A DNA stretch of 5,121 nt, taken from contig JAJRRZ010000222.1 of assembly GCA_024279045.1 (NCBI GenBank), positions 1 to 5,121 on the forward strand. Direction: 5' to 3'. The translations under genes and the position numbers were made by a program. This stretch comes from Alphaproteobacteria bacterium (GTDB lineage Bacteria > Pseudomonadota > Alphaproteobacteria > Rhizobiales > Aestuariivirgaceae). Of the stretch, positions 1 through 4,619 are shown one piece after another. Numbering within the stretch: the first letter of the stretch is position 1; every line of letters begins with the position of its first letter. The notes below the pieces were generated by a model. That model did no database searches, had not been told where the DNA came from, and saw nothing but the letters and a program-made list of their open reading frames with translations.

Positions 1-461
1 AGATCTTGCGCTGGAGCCTTTGGCAGCGCGGCAATGGCTCCCGGCACGTCGATGATCACCTTGTCCGCATCAGCACCGGTGCCTTCTTCATACGGCTCAT
101 CCGGCAACTTCGACACGTCGAGGATCTTCGCGCCACGCTTGTCCTGTGGCAGCCGGTCCTGCACCTTCGCCGCCCGCATGCGATCCGGCTCTTCCGGCCC
201 TGGCGTTGGCGGCAATGGCCCGGAGAGGTCTTCATCCAGAACCTGTGCCGCTGGTGCGGGCGCGGCGGGGCGTGGTGGCAACTCGCGCTCGGCCACCGCC
301 ACCTTTGGCTTCGCGGGCGGCTGCTGCCACGCCCACAGGCCGAAACCGGCCAGCGCCAGCAGCACCACGGCGAAGGCCAGCAGCGCCGGACTGGGGCGCA
401 GCCGCAACCTGTCGCGCCATCTGCGCGGCTTCAATGGCTCGTGCAACGGATCGTGCGCCAT
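1..461 (-). CDS. Membrane-anchored protein, probable divergent polysaccharide deacetylase, N-terminal part
   Basis: This reading frame is open from its start to the left window edge, giving 153 codons with the C-terminus missing. The N-terminus is short and basic (MAHDPLHEPLKPRRWRDRLR). One transmembrane helix follows at about residues 25-45 (ALLAFAVVLLALAGFGLWAW), then a Pro/Ala- and acid-rich linker. This suggests a single-pass inner-membrane protein with its C-terminal domain in the periplasm. The DPLxEPL opening, the anchor and the long linker resemble the divergent polysaccharide deacetylase (YibQ/DUF610) family of alphaproteobacteria, but the catalytic domain is outside the window, so function is inferred. 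A SPOR or other envelope protein is an alternative. I chose the ATG at 461 because GGGGAGAG precedes it; an in-frame ATG at 485 would add eight residues but has no evident ribosome binding site. It lies 82 bases downstream of cbpM on the same strand and may have its own promoter. Confidence 0.6.
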   Translation of the reverse strand, partial: MAHDPLHEPLKPRRWRDRLRLRPSPALLAFAVVLLALAGFGLWAWQQPPAKPKVAVAERELPPRPAAPAPAAQVLDEDLSGPLPPTPGPEEPDRMRAAKVQDRLPQDKRGAKILDVSKLPDEPYEEGTGADADKVIIDVPGAIAALPKAPAQD

Positions 462-505
462 GCCTCTCCCCAGCCGATTGGCCATCCGGTGATTCGCCTG
501 CGCGC

Positions 506-511
506 ACTATA
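506..511 (-). promoter_or_regulatory. Candidate -10 element for the membrane-anchored protein gene
   Basis: On the minus strand the hexamer TATAGT matches five of six bases of the housekeeping -10 consensus. It lies in the 82-base gap between the cbpM stop and the downstream gene. Transcription would start near 499, leaving a leader of roughly 38 bases to the preferred ATG at 461. No good -35 hexamer is visible 16-18 bases upstream; the T-rich stretch around 529-539 is the nearest candidate. The call is weak and rests on position and one hexamer. Confidence 0.25.
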
Positions 512-543
512 CAGACATCCATCAGAACAGGGAAAAAGCACTA

Positions 544-867
544 TCATGATACCCGCAGGCGGGCACGCATGGCATCCATCTCATCCAGCAGATCGAGCAC
601 CAGCGCCAGCGCCTCCGGCGGCAGGGCGAAGTCGCGCCGCAGCCGCGCCGCGCGTTGCAGCCGCGCCACCGCCACGCCGGAAAAACGCCATTCCCGCGCC
701 GCATGACCCGACACCGGGTCGATCAGCCCCACCTGCACATATTCCACCAGCACATCCACTGGCATGCCGGTGAGCTCCGCCAGGTCGAACAGCGAGCATA
801 CCGGCCGTTCCTCCAGCACCTCGCCCGCCAATGGCGAAATCGTGCGCCTGTCCATTACCTTGTTCAT
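544..867 (-). CDS. cbpM: Chaperone modulator CbpM (MerR-like)
   Basis: The product is 107 residues, normal for CbpM. In characterised bacteria CbpM binds the J-domain of CbpA and blocks its co-chaperone and DNA-binding activities. A MerR-like helix-turn-helix spans about residues 24-50 (SLFDLAELTGMPVDVLVEYV, then GLIDP). It is followed by the family signature of an Arg-rich helix and a Leu-rich helix: FSGVAVARLQRAARLRRDF at 62-80 and ALVLDLLDEMDAMRARL at 88-104. No metal or effector domain is present, so it is not an ordinary MerR activator. It starts 3 bases after the cbpA stop (TGA-GCG-ATG), indicating one transcript and likely translational coupling. A GGGGG run about ten bases upstream, inside cbpA, could serve as ribosome binding site. 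An internal ATG at residue 5 is a possible alternative start. Family and neighbour together make the assignment firm. Confidence 0.88.
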   Translation of the reverse strand: MNKVMDRRTISPLAGEVLEERPVCSLFDLAELTGMPVDVLVEYVQVGLIDPVSGHAAREWRFSGVAVARLQRAARLRRDFALPPEALALVLDLLDEMDAMRARLRVS

Positions 868-870
868 CGC

Positions 871-1908
871 TCACGCTACCCCCAGTTCGGCCCGTGGGTT
901 GAACGCCAGCTCCTTGCGCATCTTCTCGTAAAGCGCTCTTGCCTTTTCGGAGTCCGCCGGTGGCAGCACCACCTTCAGCACCGCATACAGATCGCCTGGT
1001 TGCCTGCCGGGAATGCCCTTGCCCTTCAGCCGCAGCTTGCGCCCGCATTGCGAGCCGGCGGGGATCTTCATCTCCACCGTGCCCGCCGGGGTCGGCACCT
1101 GCACCTTCGCGCCCAGTGCCGCCTCCCACGGCGCCACCGGCAGATCCACGTGCACATCTCGCCCTTCAACGCGAAAGCGCCTGTCCGGGCGGAAGCGCAC
1201 TTCCAGATACAGATCGCCCGGTTCCCCGCCGCCGATGCTTGGCTGGCCCTGTCCCTTCAGGCGAATGTGCTGGCCCTCGCGCACGCCCTTGGGGATGCGC
1301 ACCGTCAGCGCCTTCTCACGCATCTGCACCGTGCCATCGGCGGCCTGCATCGGCATCTGCAGCGAAATGGTGCGCTGCGCGCCCGTGTAGGCATCGGCCA
1401 GGTCGATCTCGATGCGTGCATGCACGTCTTCGCCCTTGCGCCGGCCCATGCCTGCGCCACCGGTGTGGAAGCGGAAGCTGCGAAAGCCGCTGCCACCACC
1501 AGCCGCACCCGTGGTGCGCCCGCCCAGGCCACCGAACAGGGCCTCGAAGAAATCGGAAAAGCCGCCCGCGCCAGCACCATCGCCAAAGTGATGGAACTCG
1601 AATCCTCCGGCGCCCGCGCCACCCTGGCCACCCGCGCCGAAGCCGAACTGTTCCTCCCAACCCGGCGGCGGACGGAATTCCTGCCCGGCCTTCCAGTTGG
1701 CGCCGAGCTGGTCATAGGCCTTGCGCTTTTCCGGGTCGGAGAGCACCTCGTGGGCCTCGTTGATTTCCTTGAATTTCTCCTCCGCCCCGGCTTCCTTGTT
1801 GATGTCCGGGTGATACTTGCGCGCCAGCTTGCGGAAGGCGCGCTTGATCTCGTCCTGACTGGCCGAGCGCTCGACCCCGAGGATCTTGTAGTAATCCTTG
1901 TATTCCAT
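871..1908 (-). CDS. cbpA: DnaJ-family co-chaperone CbpA
   Basis: This 345-residue class II J-protein stimulates Hsp70 (DnaK) ATP hydrolysis and delivers substrates in the cytoplasm; E. coli CbpA also binds curved DNA. The J-domain occupies about residues 4-70 with the essential HPD at 33-35 (ARKYHPDIN). A Gly/Phe-rich linker follows at about 79-155, including GFSDFFEALFGG. Two beta-rich substrate-binding domains come next, each with the characteristic repeat: VRIPKGVREGQHIRLKGQG at 203-221 and KIPAGSQCGRKLRLKGKGIP at 281-300. No CxxCxGxG zinc-finger repeats exist, which separates it from DnaJ proper. I chose the ATG at 1908 because the protein then begins MEYKDYYKILGV, as the family does, and AAAGGG lies nine bases upstream. 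A TTG at 1932 would add eight residues unlike the family. cbpM follows 3 bases downstream, which strengthens the name. Confidence 0.93.
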   Translation of the reverse strand: MEYKDYYKILGVERSASQDEIKRAFRKLARKYHPDINKEAGAEEKFKEINEAHEVLSDPEKRKAYDQLGANWKAGQEFRPPPGWEEQFGFGAGGQGGAGAGGFEFHHFGDGAGAGGFSDFFEALFGGLGGRTTGAAGGGSGFRSFRFHTGGAGMGRRKGEDVHARIEIDLADAYTGAQRTISLQMPMQAADGTVQMREKALTVRIPKGVREGQHIRLKGQGQPSIGGGEPGDLYLEVRFRPDRRFRVEGRDVHVDLPVAPWEAALGAKVQVPTPAGTVEMKIPAGSQCGRKLRLKGKGIPGRQPGDLYAVLKVVLPPADSEKARALYEKMRKELAFNPRAELGVA

Positions 1909-1969
1909 GAAAGAACACCCTTTGCATGGCAACGCCCGCCCGCTTGCCGGCGTGTCTGTTCGCCTTCAC

Positions 1970-1998
1970 AGATGGGAGCGGCACGTGGCCCTGTCAAC
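1970..1998 (-). promoter_or_regulatory. Candidate cbpA promoter, heat-shock (RpoH)-like
   Basis: On the minus strand GTTGACA (1998-1992) is followed after 15 bases by CCCATCT (1976-1970). The second element fits the RpoH (sigma-32) -10 consensus CCCATnT exactly, and the first is close to the -35 CTTGAAA. TTGACA is also a perfect housekeeping -35, but the hexamer 17 bases on (CATCTG) is a poor -10. Transcription would start near 1962, giving a leader of about 53 bases before the cbpA ATG. A CACGTG palindrome at 1982-1987 sits in the spacer and could be an operator or chance. Known heat regulation of J-protein genes makes this plausible; it is untested. Confidence 0.4.
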
Positions 1999-2067
1999 AA
2001 GACGCATGGAGTGGAAATCCGCCGATCCCGCGAATCGACAAGCCATCCGCCATGTGGCACACTGTTC

Positions 2068-2095
2068 CGGCAACCGGCAGCCATATTCGGCAACC
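2068..2095 (+). repeat. Pair of 8-base direct repeats upstream of the DUF465 gene
   Basis: CGGCAACC occurs at 2068-2075 and again at 2088-2095, 20 bases apart start to start, or close to two helical turns. The match extends to TTC(C)GGCAACC if one base is allowed to slip. The repeats flank CATATT, the only -10-like hexamer in this leader. They could be a regulator half-site pair, but CGG-rich 8-mers also arise by chance in DNA of this composition. Confidence 0.3.
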
Positions 2096-2102
2096 AAAGA
2101 GC

Positions 2103-2110
2103 AAGGGAGG
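2103..2110 (+). promoter_or_regulatory. Strong ribosome binding site of the DUF465 gene
   Basis: AAGGGAGG ends five bases before the ATG at 2116. It is the strongest Shine-Dalgarno sequence in the window. It fixes the start of the short DUF465 gene, whose frame stays open a long way upstream across the antisense of cbpA and cbpM and could otherwise be extended wrongly. Confidence 0.85.
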
Positions 2111-2115
2111 ACTTC

Positions 2116-2295
2116 ATGTCTCTGGAAGCTCACATCCGCGAACTGGAGAACAGGCATCAGCAATTGGAAGACCGCATTGCAGACATGATGGCCCACCCCA
2201 GCGTGGATGATCTGGAGATCAAGAAACTGAAGCTGGAAAAGCTGCATCTGAAGGAAGAAATCGAGCGCCTGCGCAAGCAGGCTGACGCCGCCTGA
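2116..2295 (+). CDS. DUF465 (YdcH-like) small coiled-coil protein
   Basis: This 59-residue protein is the usual length for DUF465, a family common in proteobacteria and with no settled biochemical function. It starts MSLEAHIRELENRHQQLEDR, has a central turn (MAHPSVDDLEI, 25-35), then a second charged helix (KKLKLEKLHLKEEIERLRKQ, 36-55). Heptad-like leucines and isoleucines and the Lys/Glu-rich pattern predict a helical hairpin or coiled coil that would oligomerise. There is no signal peptide or membrane segment, so it is probably cytoplasmic. The strong AAGGGAGG site at 2103-2110 defines the start. It diverges from cbpA across a 207-base gap and converges on the methyltransferase gene, leaving 26 bases between the two stops. 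No good promoter was found; CATATT at 2082-2087 is a possible -10 without a convincing -35. Confidence 0.88.
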   Translation: MSLEAHIRELENRHQQLEDRIADMMAHPSVDDLEIKKLKLEKLHLKEEIERLRKQADAA

Positions 2296-2321
2296 GAGGG
2301 GCAAGGCTTCGCCATCACTGC

Positions 2322-3251
2322 TTACATGCCGCACGCTTCGCCGCCGCTGGCGGGGGCGTGCGCGGGTGGGCGGTGCGCGGACAGAAACAGCAGCTCCATG
2401 CTCGCCGATACCCGCCCGTCGGCATCGGCACAGGCCAGTTCGTAATGCGCCGCCGCCAGCCCCAGCAGCCGCCGCGAGACAGGCCTGCGTGGCCGCTGGT
2501 GCAGGGGATTGGTCCAGCCGGACTCCTTCAGCTCGCGCATCAGCGACAAGGCATCGGCATGGCGCACGCGCAGCCGCTCCACGTCGGTTACCACGCCGGT
2601 GAACCCGGCCATACCCGCCAGTTGCGCCAGTTGCCGCACCTCCACGAACGGCGCCACCCGCCAGCCCGGCTGCATCCCGTCCGCTGGCGTGGCTGCTGCC
2701 GCCGCCAGCGCCGCGGCGCCACGCTCCGCCGCCAGCGCCTGCTCCGCCGCCGCCCAGGCCGCGCGCAGCTCCTTCAGCGTTTCGCCGCCGGGCAGCGCCG
2801 CCAGCAGCACCCCGCCGGGGGCCAGTACCCGCCGCCACTCCATCAGCGCCTTCGGCAGGTCGTTGACGAGCGCGAAATCGATCAGCACCAGCGCCGCGTG
2901 CAGTGCCTCATCGGCAAACGGCAGGTGCACGTGATCCAGCACCAGCGCCGCGACGCCATCCTTTTCCTTCCCGCCCGCCGCGGCGGCCAGCCACTCGCCA
3001 CGCAGCACCCGCGCATGCGCCGCTCCCGGCACTTGCGCCACACCATGCGCCAGCCATGCCGGGCCACAGGCCACCAGCCGCGCGCCGTCTCGCGGCAGTG
3101 TCAGCCGCTCTTCGCCGAGCAACTGATGCAGCCGCGCCAGCAGTTCCTCGCCCGCCAGCTCCAGCACATAGTCCGGCCCGCGCAGCCCCCGTGCCCGGCG
3201 CCGTTTCAGCAGGTGCGTGTCGAATGGACCGTCCGCGGGATTTGTGTTCAT
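2322..3251 (-). CDS. SAM-dependent methyltransferase-family protein, NDUFAF5/BioC-like, degenerate SAM motif
   Basis: This 309-residue protein resembles the alphaproteobacterial relatives of BioC and of the mitochondrial complex I assembly factor NDUFAF5. Family marks include the basic N-terminal helix FDTHLLKRRRARGLRG (10-25), LPFADEALHAAL (110-121), VNDLPKALMEWRRVLAPGG (129-147) and the near-invariant LPGGETLKELRAAW (153-166). The C-terminal half keeps the family layout (PFVEVRQLAQLAGMAGF, 201-217). The glycine-rich SAM loop, normally like LDLGCGxG, reads RLVACGPAWLAHG at 58-70. The following strand lacks the usual ribose-binding acidic residue, and the usual LHWVND is FALVND. An Ala-rich insertion lies at 166-187. 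It may be a weak or inactive methyltransferase, or use another fold variant; the frame is intact, so it is not obviously a pseudogene. AGGA eight bases before the ATG supports the start. It diverges from the MoxR gene. Confidence 0.75.
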   Translation of the reverse strand: MNTNPADGPFDTHLLKRRRARGLRGPDYVLELAGEELLARLHQLLGEERLTLPRDGARLVACGPAWLAHGVAQVPGAAHARVLRGEWLAAAAGGKEKDGVAALVLDHVHLPFADEALHAALVLIDFALVNDLPKALMEWRRVLAPGGVLLAALPGGETLKELRAAWAAAEQALAAERGAAALAAAAATPADGMQPGWRVAPFVEVRQLAQLAGMAGFTGVVTDVERLRVRHADALSLMRELKESGWTNPLHQRPRRPVSRRLLGLAAAHYELACADADGRVSASMELLFLSAHRPPAHAPASGGEACGM

Positions 3252-3425
3252 CGGCCCGTTCCTGCCCCATTCAGGCTGTTACAACCATCTCCTCGGCAGT
3301 GATGACGACACTTTCAGATGCGCGCAAGCGCCAAAGTGCGCTATACCCCATCGAAAACGGGCACTTCCGATGTCCGGATATTGCAACCCGCGCGGCCACC
3401 ATGCGCGCCCAACCGGAATGCACAG
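3252..3425. promoter_or_regulatory. Divergent intergenic region between methyltransferase and MoxR genes
   Basis: These 174 bases must carry the start signals of two outward-facing genes. GCTATACC at 3340-3347 is close to the alphaproteobacterial housekeeping -10 (GCTAnAwC) reading right; its complement gives TATAGC reading left, so one site could serve both. GATATT at 3377-3382 is another -10 candidate for the MoxR gene. None has a convincing -35. A small inverted repeat, AGCGC/GCGCT (3327-3331 and 3338-3342), overlaps the first site. The rest shows nothing I can name. An in-frame ATG at 3318 would extend the MoxR protein into this region but gives an atypical N-terminus. Confidence 0.3.
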
Positions 3426-4466
3426 ATGAACCACAACGCTACCGAAGCCGCCACCGACGCCGCCAGCGACGCCACCAGCAGCGACAGCGAGGCCATCGTC
3501 CGGCAGGCCGAGCAAGCCGGTGAACGCCTGGCCGCCGCACGGGCGGAAATCGCCAAGGTCATCTACGGCCAGGAAGAAGTGGTGGAGCAATCGCTGATTG
3601 CCATTCTCGCCGGGGGGCATGCGTTGTTGGTGGGGGTGCCGGGGCTGGCCAAGACACTGCTGGCCACCACCCTGGGCACGGTGCTGGGGCTGGATGAAAA
3701 GCGCATCCAGTTCACCCCCGACCTGATGCCTGCCGACATTCTCGGCTCGGAGGTACTGGAGGAAGACGAACACGGCAAGCGCCATTTCCGTTTCATTCCC
3801 GGGCCGGTCTTCTGCCAGTTGCTGATGGCCGACGAGATCAACCGCGCCAGTCCACGCACGCAGTCGGCGCTGTTGCAGGCCATGCAGGAGCGCTTCGTAA
3901 CCATCGCCGGGCAACGCCACGATCTGCCGCGGCCATTCCACGTGCTGGCCACGCAGAATCCGCTGGAGCAGGAGGGCACCTATCCGCTGCCGGAAGCCCA
4001 GCTCGACCGTTTCCTGCTGGAGATCGTCGTCGATTATCCCGACCGCGACGCGGAAGCCGCCATGCTGGCCGCCACCACCGGCGCACGGGCCGTCAGCGCG
4101 GCGCCGGTGCTGGACACGGCGCAATTGATGGACATGCAGCAGTTGATACGCCACATGCCGTTGGGCGAAATGGTGGCCGAGGCTATCCTGAACGTGGTGC
4201 GCGCCGCCCGCCCCGGCCAGCCGGAAGCCGACGATTTCATCAACCAGGCGGTGGCCTGGGGCCCCGGCCCGCGCGCCGGGCAGGCGCTGATGCTGGGCGT
4301 GCGCGCCCGCGCCCTGCTGCACGGCAGGCTGGCCCCGTCGCTGGACGACGTGCGCGCCCTGCTGGCGCCCGTGTTGCGCCACCGCATGGCTATCGGCTTT
4401 GCCGCGCGCGCCGATGGCATTACCCTCGATGATGTGCTGGCGCGGCTGGCCGAACGCGTACAATGA
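3426..4466 (+). CDS. MoxR-family AAA+ ATPase
   Basis: This 346-residue ATPase has the full MoxR core. Walker A is GVPGLAKT (70-77) and Walker B is LLMADEIN (132-139). The NRASPRTQSALLQAMQE helix follows (139-155), then sensor 1 in ATQNPLEQEG (175-184), YPLPEAQLDRF (186-196), and a C-terminal lid with GPRAGQALMLG (281-291). MoxR proteins hydrolyse ATP and act as cytoplasmic chaperone-like factors in maturing or activating partner proteins, often beside DUF58 and VWA-domain genes, as here. All catalytic motifs look intact. The N-terminal 23 residues are a low-complexity Ala/Thr/Ser/Asp tail before the conserved core begins (AEIAKVIYGQEEVV, 40-53). I chose the ATG at 3426 because GGAA lies seven bases upstream and the length suits the family. 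The ATG at 3318 would add 36 Arg/Pro-rich residues without family resemblance. A gene for a DUF58 protein follows after 153 bases. Confidence 0.92.
   Translation: MNHNATEAATDAASDATSSDSEAIVRQAEQAGERLAAARAEIAKVIYGQEEVVEQSLIAILAGGHALLVGVPGLAKTLLATTLGTVLGLDEKRIQFTPDLMPADILGSEVLEEDEHGKRHFRFIPGPVFCQLLMADEINRASPRTQSALLQAMQERFVTIAGQRHDLPRPFHVLATQNPLEQEGTYPLPEAQLDRFLLEIVVDYPDRDAEAAMLAATTGARAVSAAPVLDTAQLMDMQQLIRHMPLGEMVAEAILNVVRAARPGQPEADDFINQAVAWGPGPRAGQALMLGVRARALLHGRLAPSLDDVRALLAPVLRHRMAIGFAARADGITLDDVLARLAERVQ
3447..3485 (+). repeat. 12-base imperfect tandem repeat in the MoxR N-terminal tail
   Basis: The DNA runs GCCGCCACCGAC, GCCGCCAGCGAC, then GCCACCAGCAGCGAC with one extra codon. These encode AATD, AASD and ATSSD at residues 8-20. 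The repeat is in frame and lies in the unconserved tail ahead of the ATPase core, so copy-number change would alter tail length without breaking the protein. It probably arose by slippage. Confidence 0.6.
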
Positions 4467-4519
4467 ACGTGGTGCAATGAACAAGGCCGCAGAGCTTGTG
4501 ATGACATGATCTGCCTGCA

Positions 4520-4538
4520 CCGGCACAGGCCGTGCCGG
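4520..4538 (+). repeat. 7-bp inverted repeat (hairpin) in the MoxR-DUF58 gap
   Basis: CCGGCAC (4520-4526) and GTGCCGG (4532-4538) pair perfectly around a five-base loop, AGGCC. All but two pairs are G-C, so the RNA hairpin should be stable. No T-run follows, so it does not look like an intrinsic terminator. Its right arm overlaps the first unit of the adjacent 15-base tandem repeat. It could stabilise the mRNA end of the MoxR gene or be a relic of a repetitive extragenic element. Confidence 0.5.
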
Positions 4539-4611
4539 CAATGATTGCGCCAGCAATGATTGCGCCGGCAATGATCAGGCTGGAAATGACCGCCGGCCCG
4601 CAATGAATGGC
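4534..4611 (+). repeat. 15-base tandem repeat between the MoxR and DUF58 genes
   Basis: The units are GCCGGCAATGATTGC (4534-4548), GCCAGCAATGATTGC (4549-4563), GCCGGCAATGATCAG (4564-4578), a decayed GCTGGAAATGACCGC (4579-4593) and a shifted fifth copy, GCCCGCAATGAATGGC (4596-4611). The first two contain GCAATGATTGC, an odd palindrome of GCAAT and ATTGC around one G, exactly 15 bases apart. The core AATGA recurs at 4540, 4555, 4570, 4585 and 4602, and also at the MoxR stop (4463) and at 4477. The array ends nine bases before the DUF58 start codon. It may be a protein-binding array, an mRNA element or slippage product; its function is unknown. Confidence 0.75.
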
Positions 4612-4619
4612 AACGACAC

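Noticed and set aside
520..560. An intrinsic terminator after cbpM
   Set aside because: There is a short T-run, but the nearby palindrome TATCATGATA has no loop and the CCCG/CGGG stem is too short and too far from the T-run.
2055..2072. TGGCAC followed by GC-rich DNA as a possible sigma-54 promoter for the DUF465 gene
   Set aside because: The required TTGC at the -12 position is absent at the correct distance; the sequence there is TCCGG.
1305..2117. A 270-codon minus-strand frame overlapping cbpA
   Set aside because: It is a shifted frame of the cbpA coding strand, Arg/Ser/Pro-rich, with no J-domain motifs; the real frame carries HPD and both C-terminal repeats.
2296..2321. A terminator between the convergent DUF465 and methyltransferase genes
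   Set aside because: Only a three-base-pair GGC-TTC-GCC stem is visible and no T-run follows on either strand.
2358..3302. A 314-codon plus-strand open frame opposite the methyltransferase gene
   Set aside because: The product is Arg/Gln/Pro/His-rich without family motifs, while the minus strand carries the conserved LPGGETLKELR and VNDLP segments.
3318..3425. An N-terminal extension of the MoxR protein from the ATG at 3318
   Set aside because: The 36 added residues are Arg/Pro-rich and unlike the family, and they would consume most of the region needed for a promoter. The ATG at 3426 has a suitable ribosome binding site.
3279..4571. A 430-codon minus-strand open frame opposite the MoxR gene
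   Set aside because: The plus strand encodes intact Walker A, Walker B and sensor motifs. The minus frame gives a His/Gln/Arg/Gly-rich product with no recognisable domain, as expected for antisense of a GC-rich gene.
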